From NCBI GenBank assembly GCA_022825855.1, contig JAJDWB010000021.1:1-64000 (forward strand): 64,000 bases of DNA, read 5' to 3'. The position numbers and the translations under genes are program-made. Shown here one piece after another: positions 1 to 7,712 of this stretch. Numbering within the stretch: the first letter of the stretch is position 1; every line of letters begins with the position of its first letter. The DNA comes from Dehalococcoidia bacterium. GTDB lineage: Bacteria; Chloroflexota; Dehalococcoidia; Bin125. The notes beneath the pieces are model-generated. The model made no database searches, was not told where the DNA came from, and was given only the letters and a program-made list of their open reading frames with translations.

Positions 1-276
1 CAAGCCGACGAAGCGGCGGAACGAGATCCGGTCCCAGAGCGCCTGCTCCAACTGCTCGTCCGAGAGCTCGTACCACTGGGCCAACAGCATCGCCTTGACC
101 ATCAGCAGCGGCGGATAGGCCGGCCGCCCGCGCGGCGCGGCATAGACCACCGAGACGATCTCCGCCAACGGCGCCCAGTCGACCAGCGCCGTAATCCGCT
201 CCAACTGCGCGTTGCGCCCCATCCGCTGCGGGACCAATGCCTCAATGAACGTCTCGCCGCCGCTCTCGCGATGCAT
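1..276 (-). mobile_element. IS5-family transposase, N-terminal part (runs off the window)
   Basis: The reverse strand reads in one open frame from ATG at 276 to the window edge (92 codons), starting MHRESGGETFIEAL. The part RPAYPPLLMVKAMLLAQWYE followed by LSDEQLEQALWDRISFRRF is the N-terminal DUF772-type domain of IS5-group DDE transposases, which pairs with a catalytic DDE domain that would lie outside the window. A strong ribosome site, GGGGGAGGACGACC, precedes the ATG. The insertion sequence's end should lie between about 290 and 340, but I could not define a terminal inverted repeat without the other end. Whether the element is intact cannot be told. Confidence 0.85.
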
Positions 277-340
277 GGTCGTCCTCCCCCACTATGCTCT
301 GCTGCTGCCCATCCTCCCATACCGCCCGATTTACGCGCAG

Positions 341-363
341 GTCTCCTCGGGGAGAGGGGACCG
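341..363. repeat. Possible partial copy of the REP-like palindrome seen at 1549-1587
   Basis: The stretch GTCTCCTCGGGGAGAGGGG resembles the hairpin half of the repeat at 1561-1581 (CCCTCTCCC-TCA-GGGAGAGGG) with a few differences. It lies between the insertion sequence and the first CoA-transferase gene. The match is short and could be chance in GC-rich DNA. Confidence 0.3.
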
Positions 364-404
364 GAGGGAGACGATCTACCCTGCGGGGACGCGGGGGAGG
401 GACT

Positions 405-2849
405 ATGACTACTGCGTTGGGCGGACTTCGCGTGCTGGATATGTCCGAGGGGCTGGCTGCGCCGTTTGCGGCGAAGCTGCTGGGGGATCTGGGCGCGGAC
501 GTGATCAAGCTGGAACCGCCTGAGGGAGACGAAGCGCGGCGGCGGGGGCCGTTCGCGGACGCCGACGACATCGAAGCTTCTGCGCCGTTCCTGTACGCCA
601 ACACGTCCAAGCGCAGCGTGATCATCGACTCGGCGAATCCCGACGACCTGGCCCTGCGCGCCAGGTTGCTCGAACGCGCCAACCTGGTGGTCTCGCACGA
701 GATCGAACCGGCGCTCGCGGCCAAGGGCCTGGGATACGAGCAACTGGCGGAGCGCAATCCCGGAATCGTGCTGGCGACGGTGACCGGCTTCGGCTCGGAG
801 GGGCCCTACGCGGGCTGGCAGTGGAACCACCTGATTGCCGGGGCGCTGGGCGGATTCACGCACCTCTGCGGGCGCCCCGAGCGGGAGCCGATCCAGATGG
901 GCGCGACGGTGACCGAGACGCTGACCGGCGCGTATGCCGCCGTGGGGTCGCTGATTGCGGTTCGCGCGGCGCGGGAGCACGGTCGCGGCGACCATGTGGA
1001 TGTCTCGGCGATGGAGACGGCGATCAACGCGGCGCTGCTGCCGGTGCAGCGTTATGACTACACGGGCGTGATCGGCGCGCGCAGCGCCGATGTGGGCCCG
1101 GCGCCGTCGTTCATCCTGCCCACGGCGGACGGCTATGTCGGCGCCAACGTGCTGACGCAGGCGCAGTGGGAGATGATGTGCCAGTTCTTCGGGCGGCCGG
1201 AGTTGATCGACGATCCGCTGTTCTCGGACGCGTGGTCGCGGATGTCGAACTCACGCGAGCTGGCCAACGAGTTGGCCGAGCAGACCCGGCCGCGGACTTC
1301 CGAGGATGTGTTCCACGACGCGCAGACCTGGCGCATTCCGTTCGGGTTGATTCCCGACATGGCGGGGGTGCTTAACCTGCTGCCGCACCGGGAGCGCGAT
1401 TTTATCTTCGAGTTCGAGCATCCTCGGGCCGGTCGAGTGCGGATGCCGGGGGTGCCGTGGATGTTTGGGGATGAGCGGGCGGTGGGCAGGAGGACGCCGT
1501 TGCTGGGGGAGCACACTGAGGAGGTGCGGTCGAGGGAGTGGGGAGAGCCCTCACCCCAGCCCTCTCCCTCAGGGAGAGGGGGTCAGATTGGGAGCGGGCG
1601 TGTTGACGCGCGGCGGCCGTTGGAGGGGTTGCGGGTGATTGATCTGTCGATGTTTATGTCAGGGCCAATGACGTCGCTGATCTTTGCGGATGCCGGGGCG
1701 GATGTGATCAAGATCGAGTCGGTGCAGCGGATTGACGGCTGGCGGGCGGGCGGATCGAGCGAGGAGTACTGGTGGGAGTGGGCGCCGCAGTTCAACTGGG
1801 TCAATCGCAACAAGCACGGGATCACGCTGAATCTCAACGATCAGCGCGGCTCCGATGTGGTGCGCCATATGGTCCGCGAGGCGGACATCCTGGTGGAGAA
1901 CTACACGCCGCGGGTGATGGGCAACTTCGGCCTGAGCTATGAGGAACTGCGCGAGATCAATCCGGAGCTGATCATGATCTCGATGCCGGGCTTCGGGCTG
2001 ACGGGGTCGTGGTCGCACTACACCGCGTTTGCGAACACGACCGAGCAGATGTCGGGCTTGCCGCACCTGACCGGCTATTCCGACGACCAGCCGATCTTCA
2101 GCGGCACGACCGGCGGCGATCCGCTGGCCGGCGTGATGGGGGCGCTGGCGTTGCTCTCGGCCCTGGAGCGCCAGCGTCGGCTGAATGCCGAGGGCGAGCC
2201 GGGCGGATGCCACATCGACCTGTCGCAGACGGAAACGGCGACCAGCTTCACCGGCGAAGCAGTGACCGCCTACTCGATTTCGGGCAAGGATCCGGGCCGG
2301 GTCGGCAACTTCCACCCGCGGATCGCTCCGCATCGCACCTATCCCTGCCGGGACCACCAGTGGATCGCGATCGCTTGCGAGACGGACGCGCAGTTTGCCG
2401 ACCTCGCGCGGCTGATGGGTCGCGACGACTGGCTCGAGATGGCATCGGACTTCGTCCATCGCGACGCCGCACGCGAGGCGATCGACGCCGCGATCGCCGG
2501 GTGGACGCGCGAGCGGGACTGCAAAGAGCTGATGGGGCAGTTGCAGGCGTTGGGGATCCCGGCGGGCGCGGTGTACGACGGTCGCGACCTGCTGGAGGAT
2601 CCGCACCTGGCGGCGCGCGAGTTCTTCATTACCCAGCAGCACACCTACGCCGGCGCGCGGCGCTATCCGCTGCAGCCCTACCGTTTCGCGCACTGGGCCG
2701 GACCGGAGGTTGACCGGCCGTCGCCGACGCTGGGCCGGGATACGCGCGAGGTGCTGGCGCGGCTGACGGCGCTGACCGAATCGGATATTGATCAGATGGA
2801 GGCCGACGACGTGATCGGCACGATTCCGCTGGCCGCGCGCGGCGACTAG
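405..2849 (+). CDS. Double-domain CaiB/BaiF family (family III) CoA-transferase
   Basis: This 814-residue protein holds two complete family III CoA-transferase units in one chain. Single-domain members are usually about 400 residues and form interlocked dimers, so the fusion may dimerise within itself. Unit 1 starts GLRVLDMSEGLAAPFAAKLL with GADVIKLEPPEGD, and unit 2 starts near residue 405 with GLRVIDLSMFMSGPMTSLIF and GADVIKIES. The helix that carries the catalytic Asp in formyl-CoA transferase reads VDVSAMETA and IDLSQTETA here, with Glu in the likely Asp position. The linker (about residues 380-398, EPSPQPSPSGRGG) is encoded by a REP-like palindrome. ATG 405 is chosen because GGGGGAGGGACT precedes it; the frame extends upstream without another good site. 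A paralogue of the same design lies at 22387-24840. The CoA donor and acid are unknown. Confidence 0.9.
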   Translation: MTTALGGLRVLDMSEGLAAPFAAKLLGDLGADVIKLEPPEGDEARRRGPFADADDIEASAPFLYANTSKRSVIIDSANPDDLALRARLLERANLVVSHEIEPALAAKGLGYEQLAERNPGIVLATVTGFGSEGPYAGWQWNHLIAGALGGFTHLCGRPEREPIQMGATVTETLTGAYAAVGSLIAVRAAREHGRGDHVDVSAMETAINAALLPVQRYDYTGVIGARSADVGPAPSFILPTADGYVGANVLTQAQWEMMCQFFGRPELIDDPLFSDAWSRMSNSRELANELAEQTRPRTSEDVFHDAQTWRIPFGLIPDMAGVLNLLPHRERDFIFEFEHPRAGRVRMPGVPWMFGDERAVGRRTPLLGEHTEEVRSREWGEPSPQPSPSGRGGQIGSGRVDARRPLEGLRVIDLSMFMSGPMTSLIFADAGADVIKIESVQRIDGWRAGGSSEEYWWEWAPQFNWVNRNKHGITLNLNDQRGSDVVRHMVREADILVENYTPRVMGNFGLSYEELREINPELIMISMPGFGLTGSWSHYTAFANTTEQMSGLPHLTGYSDDQPIFSGTTGGDPLAGVMGALALLSALERQRRLNAEGEPGGCHIDLSQTETATSFTGEAVTAYSISGKDPGRVGNFHPRIAPHRTYPCRDHQWIAIACETDAQFADLARLMGRDDWLEMASDFVHRDAAREAIDAAIAGWTRERDCKELMGQLQALGIPAGAVYDGRDLLEDPHLAAREFFITQQHTYAGARRYPLQPYRFAHWAGPEVDRPSPTLGRDTREVLARLTALTESDIDQMEADDVIGTIPLAARGD
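1549..1587. repeat. REP-like palindromic repeat inside the CoA-transferase gene
   Basis: CCCTCACCCCAG is followed by a 9-bp perfect hairpin, CCCTCTCCC-TCA-GGGAGAGGG (1561-1581), and GGTCAG. This is the layout of short palindromic repeats usually found between genes in many bacteria. Here it is read in frame and forms the linker between two enzyme domains. A related, interrupted copy lies at 28822-28929. Confidence 0.75.
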
Positions 2850-2887
2850 GCTGAGACCGACGAGGCTGGAGATCGAGAGGATCCCTG

Positions 2888-3772
2888 ATGCGACTGGCCA
2901 GTTTTTCCTTCGATGACACCGTCCGGATCGGCGTGGTGGTCGATGACGAGATCGTCGACCTGTACCTGGCCGAGCCCGAGGCGCCCACGGAGATGAACGA
3001 GTTCCTGGCGCTGGGCGAGGAAGGCCGGGTGATGGCCGAGGTGGCGACTGAGCGGGGCGGGAATCGCAGGCCGCTGTCGGACGTGACCTTGCTGGCGCCG
3101 GTGCCGCATCCGCAGAAGTTTCTGGCCGTGGGCCTGAACTACGGCGATCACATCGCCGAGACCGGGGCGCAGACGCCGCGGATGCCGACGATTTTCACCA
3201 AGCAGGTGAGCTGCGTGCAGCATCCCGGCGGCGGCATTCAGATCCCGCACGTGTCGCGGATGGTCGACTACGAGGGCGAATTGGGCGTCGTGATCGGCGC
3301 ATCCTGCCGGCACGTCTCGGCTGCGGACGCGGCGTCGGTGATTGCCGGCTACACGATCGTCAACGACGTCTCGGTGCGCGATTTCCAGCGGCACACGCCG
3401 CAGTTCACGATGGGCAAGTCGTTCGACACGCACGGTCCCGTCGGTCCGGTGATTGTCACGCCGGACGAGCTAGGCGATCCGCACAGGCTGGACATCCAGA
3501 CGCGGGTCAACGGTGAGTTGCGCCAGGACTCGAACACGAAGCACCTGATCTTCAATTGCTACGACATCATCGAGTACGTGAGCCAGGCGATGACGCTGGA
3601 GCCAGGCGACATCATTGCGACGGGTACGCCATCGGGCGTGGCGGCGGCGATGAATCCGCAGCGCTGGCTGGTGGCGGGCGACGAGGTCAGCATCACGATC
3701 GCGGGGATCGGAACGCTGACGAATCCGTGCGTTGTGGAGCCGGAGGCGTCAGGGGACGACGAGCATCACTAG
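2888..3772 (+). CDS. Fumarylacetoacetate hydrolase (FAH) family protein
   Basis: The 294-residue protein has the FAH fold of hydrolases, hydratases and decarboxylases acting on 2-keto acids or beta-dicarbonyl compounds. The metal and substrate signature is present: DYEGELGVVIG supplies the acidic ligands, followed by VSVRDFQ, GKSFDTHGPVGP and ATGTPSGV near the C-terminus. Length fits the soluble bacterial FAH/HpcE-type members. It follows the double CoA-transferase by 38 bases on the same strand, so the two are probably one transcript for acyl or aromatic catabolism. The start has GAGAGG about eight bases upstream. The exact substrate cannot be given. Confidence 0.88.
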   Translation: MRLASFSFDDTVRIGVVVDDEIVDLYLAEPEAPTEMNEFLALGEEGRVMAEVATERGGNRRPLSDVTLLAPVPHPQKFLAVGLNYGDHIAETGAQTPRMPTIFTKQVSCVQHPGGGIQIPHVSRMVDYEGELGVVIGASCRHVSAADAASVIAGYTIVNDVSVRDFQRHTPQFTMGKSFDTHGPVGPVIVTPDELGDPHRLDIQTRVNGELRQDSNTKHLIFNCYDIIEYVSQAMTLEPGDIIATGTPSGVAAAMNPQRWLVAGDEVSITIAGIGTLTNPCVVEPEASGDDEHH

Positions 3773-3807
3773 CCGGAGCCGACGATGCCGACTACTTCGC
3801 TCACGGT

Positions 3808-4068
3808 TCAGAGAGTGCCGATGATTCGCTCATACTCGTCGTGGCGGCCAATCCAGAACCAGGAGTAGTCTGGCCCGTTTGAGATGGCCAATGCCCGCCA
3901 CTCGCGTCCAACTCGAACCGACCAATACTGGCCTCTGAGCTTCTTGAATCGTAGAGCTGGGTAGGACGGATTCTCCACCAACATGCGAAAGTCCCGTACT
4001 GCTTCTCTCTGAACCGATATGGGAAGTCGCTCATACTCCGTCCAGAAACGGGGCGTCGTACGGTGCAC
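3808..4068 (-). CDS. RelE/ParE-superfamily toxin
   Basis: This 86-residue basic protein has the size and pattern of RelE/HigB-like toxins: an N-terminal helix pair, then ALRFKKLRGQYWSVRVGREW, RALAI and WFWIGRHDEYERII. The 'W.xRIGxxxRaL ... iGxHdeY' ending is typical of this superfamily, whose members usually cleave mRNA on the ribosome. It starts at GTG directly after the TAA of the upstream small gene (4069-4293), so the two are translated together in the antitoxin-then-toxin order. Toxicity is inferred from family and arrangement. Confidence 0.78.
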   Translation of the reverse strand: MHRTTPRFWTEYERLPISVQREAVRDFRMLVENPSYPALRFKKLRGQYWSVRVGREWRALAISNGPDYSWFWIGRHDEYERIIGTL

Positions 4069-4293
4069 TTACGAGCTCTCGAAGCCAGGCAGATTCCTGA
4101 GCCTGCCTAGTCGACGGTCCCGTTCAGCTTCTTCAGCCAGAAAGTCAAGCCGGCCTGCCTCGATATCCGCGACGATCTGTCGGTCCCAGTCATCCCAGGC
4201 GTCTTCACATTCGATCATCCAGTCGTGCAATCGACCGCGATCTTCGCTGGACAGCGACACTATCGCCTGCTGAATCTCTTCGACCGTGAGCAT
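4069..4293 (-). CDS. Probable antitoxin partner of the RelE-like toxin
   Basis: A 74-residue acidic protein begins MLTVEEIQQAIVSLSSEDRG and ends in the charged stretch EEAERDRRLGRLRNLPGFES. Short helical acidic proteins of this type commonly sit just upstream of RelE-family toxins. The ATG at 4293 is preferred because GGAGG lies five bases before it; a GTG start 15 bases upstream is possible. No DNA-binding motif is obvious. The toxin gene starts at the next base after this stop codon. Confidence 0.65.
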   Translation of the reverse strand: MLTVEEIQQAIVSLSSEDRGRLHDWMIECEDAWDDWDRQIVADIEAGRLDFLAEEAERDRRLGRLRNLPGFESS

Positions 4294-4335
4294 GATCGCC
4301 TCCGGCACGTCGGGGTCTGGCCTCCCCAGGCGATG

Positions 4336-4944
4336 TCATCGTAACGCTTCGGCGACCGGCGGCCACATGCGGGCGAGGGCTGGGGTGATGCCGGGCGGCG
4401 TTGGGCGGGCGCTGAAGAAGCGGCCTCCGGGTCTCGTGAAGAGCTGGATCAAGGTGGGGCCGTCGGCGGCCAGCAGCTCGTCGAGGGCAGCGTCGAACTC
4501 CTCGGCATCGCCGAACGAGGCGGTCTGGGCGTAGCCCGCGCCTTCGGCCATTTTGGCGAAGTCGACTTGTTGCTGAGAGGGCAGGGGCTGCGAGCCGCTG
4601 GTCTCGTAGACGCCGTTGTGGATCACGATGTGGAGGAAGTTGCTGGGTCCCGCGCCGGCGATCGTGCCCAGCGATCCGAGCTGCATCATCAGCGAGCCGT
4701 CGCCGTCGATTACCCAGACATCGCGCTCGGGTTGTGAGAGGGCGACGCCCAGCGCCAGGGTCGAGGCGCCGCCCATGAATCCGATGCAGGCGAGATTGAG
4801 GTCGTGGGGCGACTTGTCTCGCCAGACGCCGTTGGCGGTCATCGTGCCGACCACGACCTGATCGTCGCGGCGGCGGGCGAGCACGTCGAGCGCCGATTCG
4901 AGGGACATGCGTTGGATCTCGGAGTTGTTGGTGGTGTCGGTCAT
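4336..4944 (-). CDS. TPP-dependent decarboxylase, beta subunit (sulfopyruvate/phosphonopyruvate type)
   Basis: The 202-residue protein is the thiamine-diphosphate-binding half of a 2-oxoacid decarboxylase. The TPP/Mg motif is clear: GDGSLMMQLGSLGTIAGAGP followed by NFLHIVIHNGVYETSGSQ. Split alpha/beta enzymes of this size correspond to sulfopyruvate decarboxylase (ComD/ComE); phosphonopyruvate decarboxylase carries both halves in one chain. The start overlaps the stop of the alpha gene in ATGA, so the subunits are coupled. Sulfonate or phosphonate metabolism is a reasonable inference, but no other gene of either pathway is adjacent. Confidence 0.82.
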   Translation of the reverse strand: MTDTTNNSEIQRMSLESALDVLARRRDDQVVVGTMTANGVWRDKSPHDLNLACIGFMGGASTLALGVALSQPERDVWVIDGDGSLMMQLGSLGTIAGAGPSNFLHIVIHNGVYETSGSQPLPSQQQVDFAKMAEGAGYAQTASFGDAEEFDAALDELLAADGPTLIQLFTRPGGRFFSARPTPPGITPALARMWPPVAEALR

Positions 4945-5447
4945 GATGTCGGCGCTCCTACAAACAGGGCGACGGGGCCGCCGCGCTCTGCGGCCTCGTC
5001 GAAGGCGGCTGCGACGTGATGCAGATCGTCGGGTCCATCGAGCAGATGCGAGGGGATGCCCAGCGTGTCGAGCAACGGCTCGCAGAGCCGGACCATCGAG
5101 GATCCGTCATCGCGCGGATCGAGTTCGGGGTCGCGGCCCAGCAGGCCGATCAACATGACGATGGGAAACTGACCGTCGAGCCCGACTCCGCGCAGGTTGT
5201 TGACCGAGGCGTACAATCCGGCGTGCTGAATCTGCATCATGGGTCGGCGGCCGCCGATGATCAGACCGGCCGAGACGGCGATTGCCTCGTCCTCGGTCGA
5301 GCAGTGGACGGTGCGGATCTGATCGTCGTCCATGAGCAGGTCGAGCACCGTACGCTGATGCGTGTCGGGCACGAGCACCACGTCCTGGACGCCCGCCTCG
5401 CGGATCGCCGAGAGCAGCAAGTCCGCCGGAATCGACTGGGCCGTCAT
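4941..5447 (-). CDS. TPP-dependent decarboxylase, alpha subunit (sulfopyruvate/phosphonopyruvate type)
   Basis: This 168-residue protein is the pyrimidine-binding half of the decarboxylase. VVLVPDTHQRTVLDLLMDDD and the conserved glutamate region CSTEDEAIAVSAGL match ComD-type subunits; the Glu activates the TPP ring in this superfamily. IQHAGLYASVNNLRGVGL is the usual flavour of sulfopyruvate and phosphonopyruvate decarboxylases. It is first in a two-gene unit with the beta subunit. The upstream region (5448-5509) is shared with the divergent thioredoxin-like gene and should hold both promoters. Confidence 0.8.
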   Translation of the reverse strand: MTAQSIPADLLLSAIREAGVQDVVLVPDTHQRTVLDLLMDDDQIRTVHCSTEDEAIAVSAGLIIGGRRPMMQIQHAGLYASVNNLRGVGLDGQFPIVMLIGLLGRDPELDPRDDGSSMVRLCEPLLDTLGIPSHLLDGPDDLHHVAAAFDEAAERGGPVALFVGAPTS

Positions 5448-5509
5448 AGGCTGCCTCCTACCGAATCAAGGATCTCAGCAATCGCACCTTCGGGGCGCGC
5501 TCAACCGTC

Positions 5510-6568
5510 ATGAATGATACCGACGCCTCCCGGGAACCGGCCGAACTGCCCGACGAGAATCCGAATCGTCCGCGCGAGTACCACGGCGCGCGCACGGTGA
5601 TCGCAGGCGCCGGAGTCGTGCTCGCGGTCGCGGCGGCGCTGTGGCTGACGCTGCTGCAACCGTCGGAGGGCGGCGACGGCGGGGTCGTGGAGCTTCCCTA
5701 CTGGCTGCCGGCGAACGGCCTGGAGGTCGGTTCGAACCTCGGCCAGCTCGCTCCCGACTTCGAGCTCGAGACGCTCGACGGCGGCCGATTCCGGCTCTCC
5801 GACTGGCGCGGACAGCCGGTCCTGATTAACTTCTGGGCCTCGTGGTGCGGGCCCTGCCGACGCGAGGTTCCGGCGCTGATCCGAGCCTTGGACAGCCATG
5901 GATCGAAGGGGCTGACGGTCGTCGGCGTCAACATCGAGGAGTCGACTTCCGTTGCGCAGGATTTTGTGGGCGAGTTTGGCGTCGAGTATGCAATCCCGAT
6001 GGATTTTGACGGCGCGGTCTTCCGCGCCTACGGCGGGGGCGGACCGAGCGGTCCGCCGCGCTCGTTCTTCATCGATCCGGATGGCGTGATCGTCCGCATC
6101 TGGGCCGGGCAGGCGCCGGATGAGATCGTCGAGGAGCATACGGCCGAGTTTGCCGATACGTATGCGACGGGTCATGTGGGACAGCTTCTCGGTATCAAGT
6201 CGCCACCGCCCGCCGATACGGAGGAGGACATCGGCATAGGTCTGGCAGTCGGCTCGCTCGCGCCCGACATGTTGCTGACGCGGGCGGAGGAGCCCGACCA
6301 ACACTGGTTACTGAGCGGCGAGCGAGGCCGGCTGGTCACGATTGCGATCGTGCCGCCTGGTTGCATGCGCTGCGCGGTCGCGCTCGGTCTGAAAGAGGCG
6401 AGGCTGGATGGCGCGGTCTTGCTACTCGGCGATGACCAGGGAACAGAACGACTGGAACTGGCCTGGACGCACGACCTTGTTCGCGTCTATGGCTCGGACG
6501 GCGATTTACAGTTGATAGAGATAGATGAGCGGGGCGTGATTCGCAGCATTTCGGACACGCTCGAGTAG
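5510..6568 (+). CDS. Membrane-anchored TlpA/ResA-like thioredoxin with a second CxxC region
   Basis: The 352-residue protein has a cytoplasmic N-terminus, one membrane anchor at about residues 28-48 and an extracytoplasmic TlpA-type thioredoxin domain. The active site is WCGPC (Cys113 and Cys116) after NFWAS. The later PRSFFIDPDGVIV contains the cis-proline segment of the fold. Such proteins reduce disulfides during cytochrome or other exported-protein maturation. The C-terminal 110 residues hold a second CxxC (GCMRC, Cys285 and Cys288) in a weakly thioredoxin-like context, VTIAIVPPGCMRC, which is unusual for TlpA. The partner of the second motif is unknown. Confidence 0.82.
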   Translation: MNDTDASREPAELPDENPNRPREYHGARTVIAGAGVVLAVAAALWLTLLQPSEGGDGGVVELPYWLPANGLEVGSNLGQLAPDFELETLDGGRFRLSDWRGQPVLINFWASWCGPCRREVPALIRALDSHGSKGLTVVGVNIEESTSVAQDFVGEFGVEYAIPMDFDGAVFRAYGGGGPSGPPRSFFIDPDGVIVRIWAGQAPDEIVEEHTAEFADTYATGHVGQLLGIKSPPPADTEEDIGIGLAVGSLAPDMLLTRAEEPDQHWLLSGERGRLVTIAIVPPGCMRCAVALGLKEARLDGAVLLLGDDQGTERLELAWTHDLVRVYGSDGDLQLIEIDERGVIRSISDTLE

Positions 6569-6606
6569 CCCAACGGCCGGCAACCAGCCAGGTGGAGAGG
6601 TGAGAC

Positions 6607-7653
6607 ATGGCCGAGCTTCGCACTGTCGCCGACGAACGCTTCGAGCAGATCGCTCACTGGCGCGATCCCGAGGCCGGACTCGAAGCGATCTGCGCCATTC
6701 ACTCGACCGTCCGCGGCCCGGCGATCGGCGGCACCCGTTGGCAGCCGTACTCGGACTTCGACGCCGCGCTCTCCGACGTGCGCCGGCTGGCTGCAGCGAT
6801 GACGCTGAAGTCGTCGGCGGCGCGTCTGCCGTTCGGCGGCGGCAAAGCGGTCGTGATTGGGGATCCGGCGGCCAAGTCCGAGGCTCAACTGCGCAGCTAC
6901 GCCGAGTTCGTCAATCGCTTCGAGGGCCGCTACCTGACCACGACCGATGTCGGCACGACGACCGAGGAGATCGACCGGCTGGCGCAATGGACGCCGCATG
7001 TCGTCGGCACGTCGCCGGAGCTTGGCGGTTCGGGCGACACCTCGGCGTTGACCGCCGTTACGGTGCTCAGCGGTATCCAGGCCACGCTCGAAGCGCTGGA
7101 CGCCGATCCCAGCCCGGCCGGCAAGACGATCGTGGTCATCGGCGTGGGCAAGGTCGGTTCGAAAGTCGCCCGATCCCTGGCCCAAGACGGCGCCGACGTG
7201 CTGGTCGCCGACATCCGGGCGATTGCGGCCGCCGTGCTGGCGGCGGAGATCGGCGCCCGTACCGTCTCGGTCGACGAGGCGTTCGTGCTGCCATGCGACC
7301 TACTCTCGCCGAACGCGCTCGGCGGGGTCTTTGGAGCGGAGACGATTCCTGCGCTGCAGTGCCGCGCGATCTGCGGCGGGGCCAACAACCAGCTCGTCCG
7401 CGATCCAGAAGACGCTGAACTGATTGCCGCGCGCGGCATCCTCTACGCGCCCGATTACGTGGTCAACTCCGGCGGCGTGATCTCGGTCGCCCAGGAAGTC
7501 GCCGGCTGGAGCTACGACGAGGCGGTCGAGCACGCACAAGGCGTGTACGAGACGACCCGGGAGATCTTCGAGATTGCCGGGCGCCGCAAGATCACCACGG
7601 CCGAGGCCGCGCGGGCATACGCCGTCGATCAGCTCGCCGCGTTACGGGCATAG
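6607..7653 (+). CDS. Leucine/valine dehydrogenase family (Glu/Leu/Phe/Val dehydrogenase)
   Basis: The 348-residue enzyme should deaminate a branched-chain or related amino acid to its 2-oxo acid using NAD+. The substrate-binding region GGTRWQPY and the two lysines in MTLKSSAARLPFGGGKAVV (Lys68 and Lys80, the same numbers as in Bacillus leucine dehydrogenase) are present. The Rossmann motif is VVIGVGKVGSKVARSL. Length matches leucine dehydrogenase rather than glutamate dehydrogenase. A ribosome site GGTGGAGAGGTGAGAC precedes ATG 6607. Leucine versus valine versus phenylalanine preference cannot be decided by eye. The window also has ilvBNC and ilvE. Confidence 0.87.
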   Translation: MAELRTVADERFEQIAHWRDPEAGLEAICAIHSTVRGPAIGGTRWQPYSDFDAALSDVRRLAAAMTLKSSAARLPFGGGKAVVIGDPAAKSEAQLRSYAEFVNRFEGRYLTTTDVGTTTEEIDRLAQWTPHVVGTSPELGGSGDTSALTAVTVLSGIQATLEALDADPSPAGKTIVVIGVGKVGSKVARSLAQDGADVLVADIRAIAAAVLAAEIGARTVSVDEAFVLPCDLLSPNALGGVFGAETIPALQCRAICGGANNQLVRDPEDAELIAARGILYAPDYVVNSGGVISVAQEVAGWSYDEAVEHAQGVYETTREIFEIAGRRKITTAEAARAYAVDQLAALRA

Positions 7654-7712
7654 GCCGCTACAACGGATTAGCATGCAGGGGAACCACTGGACACACCCTG
7701 CAGGAGATCATC

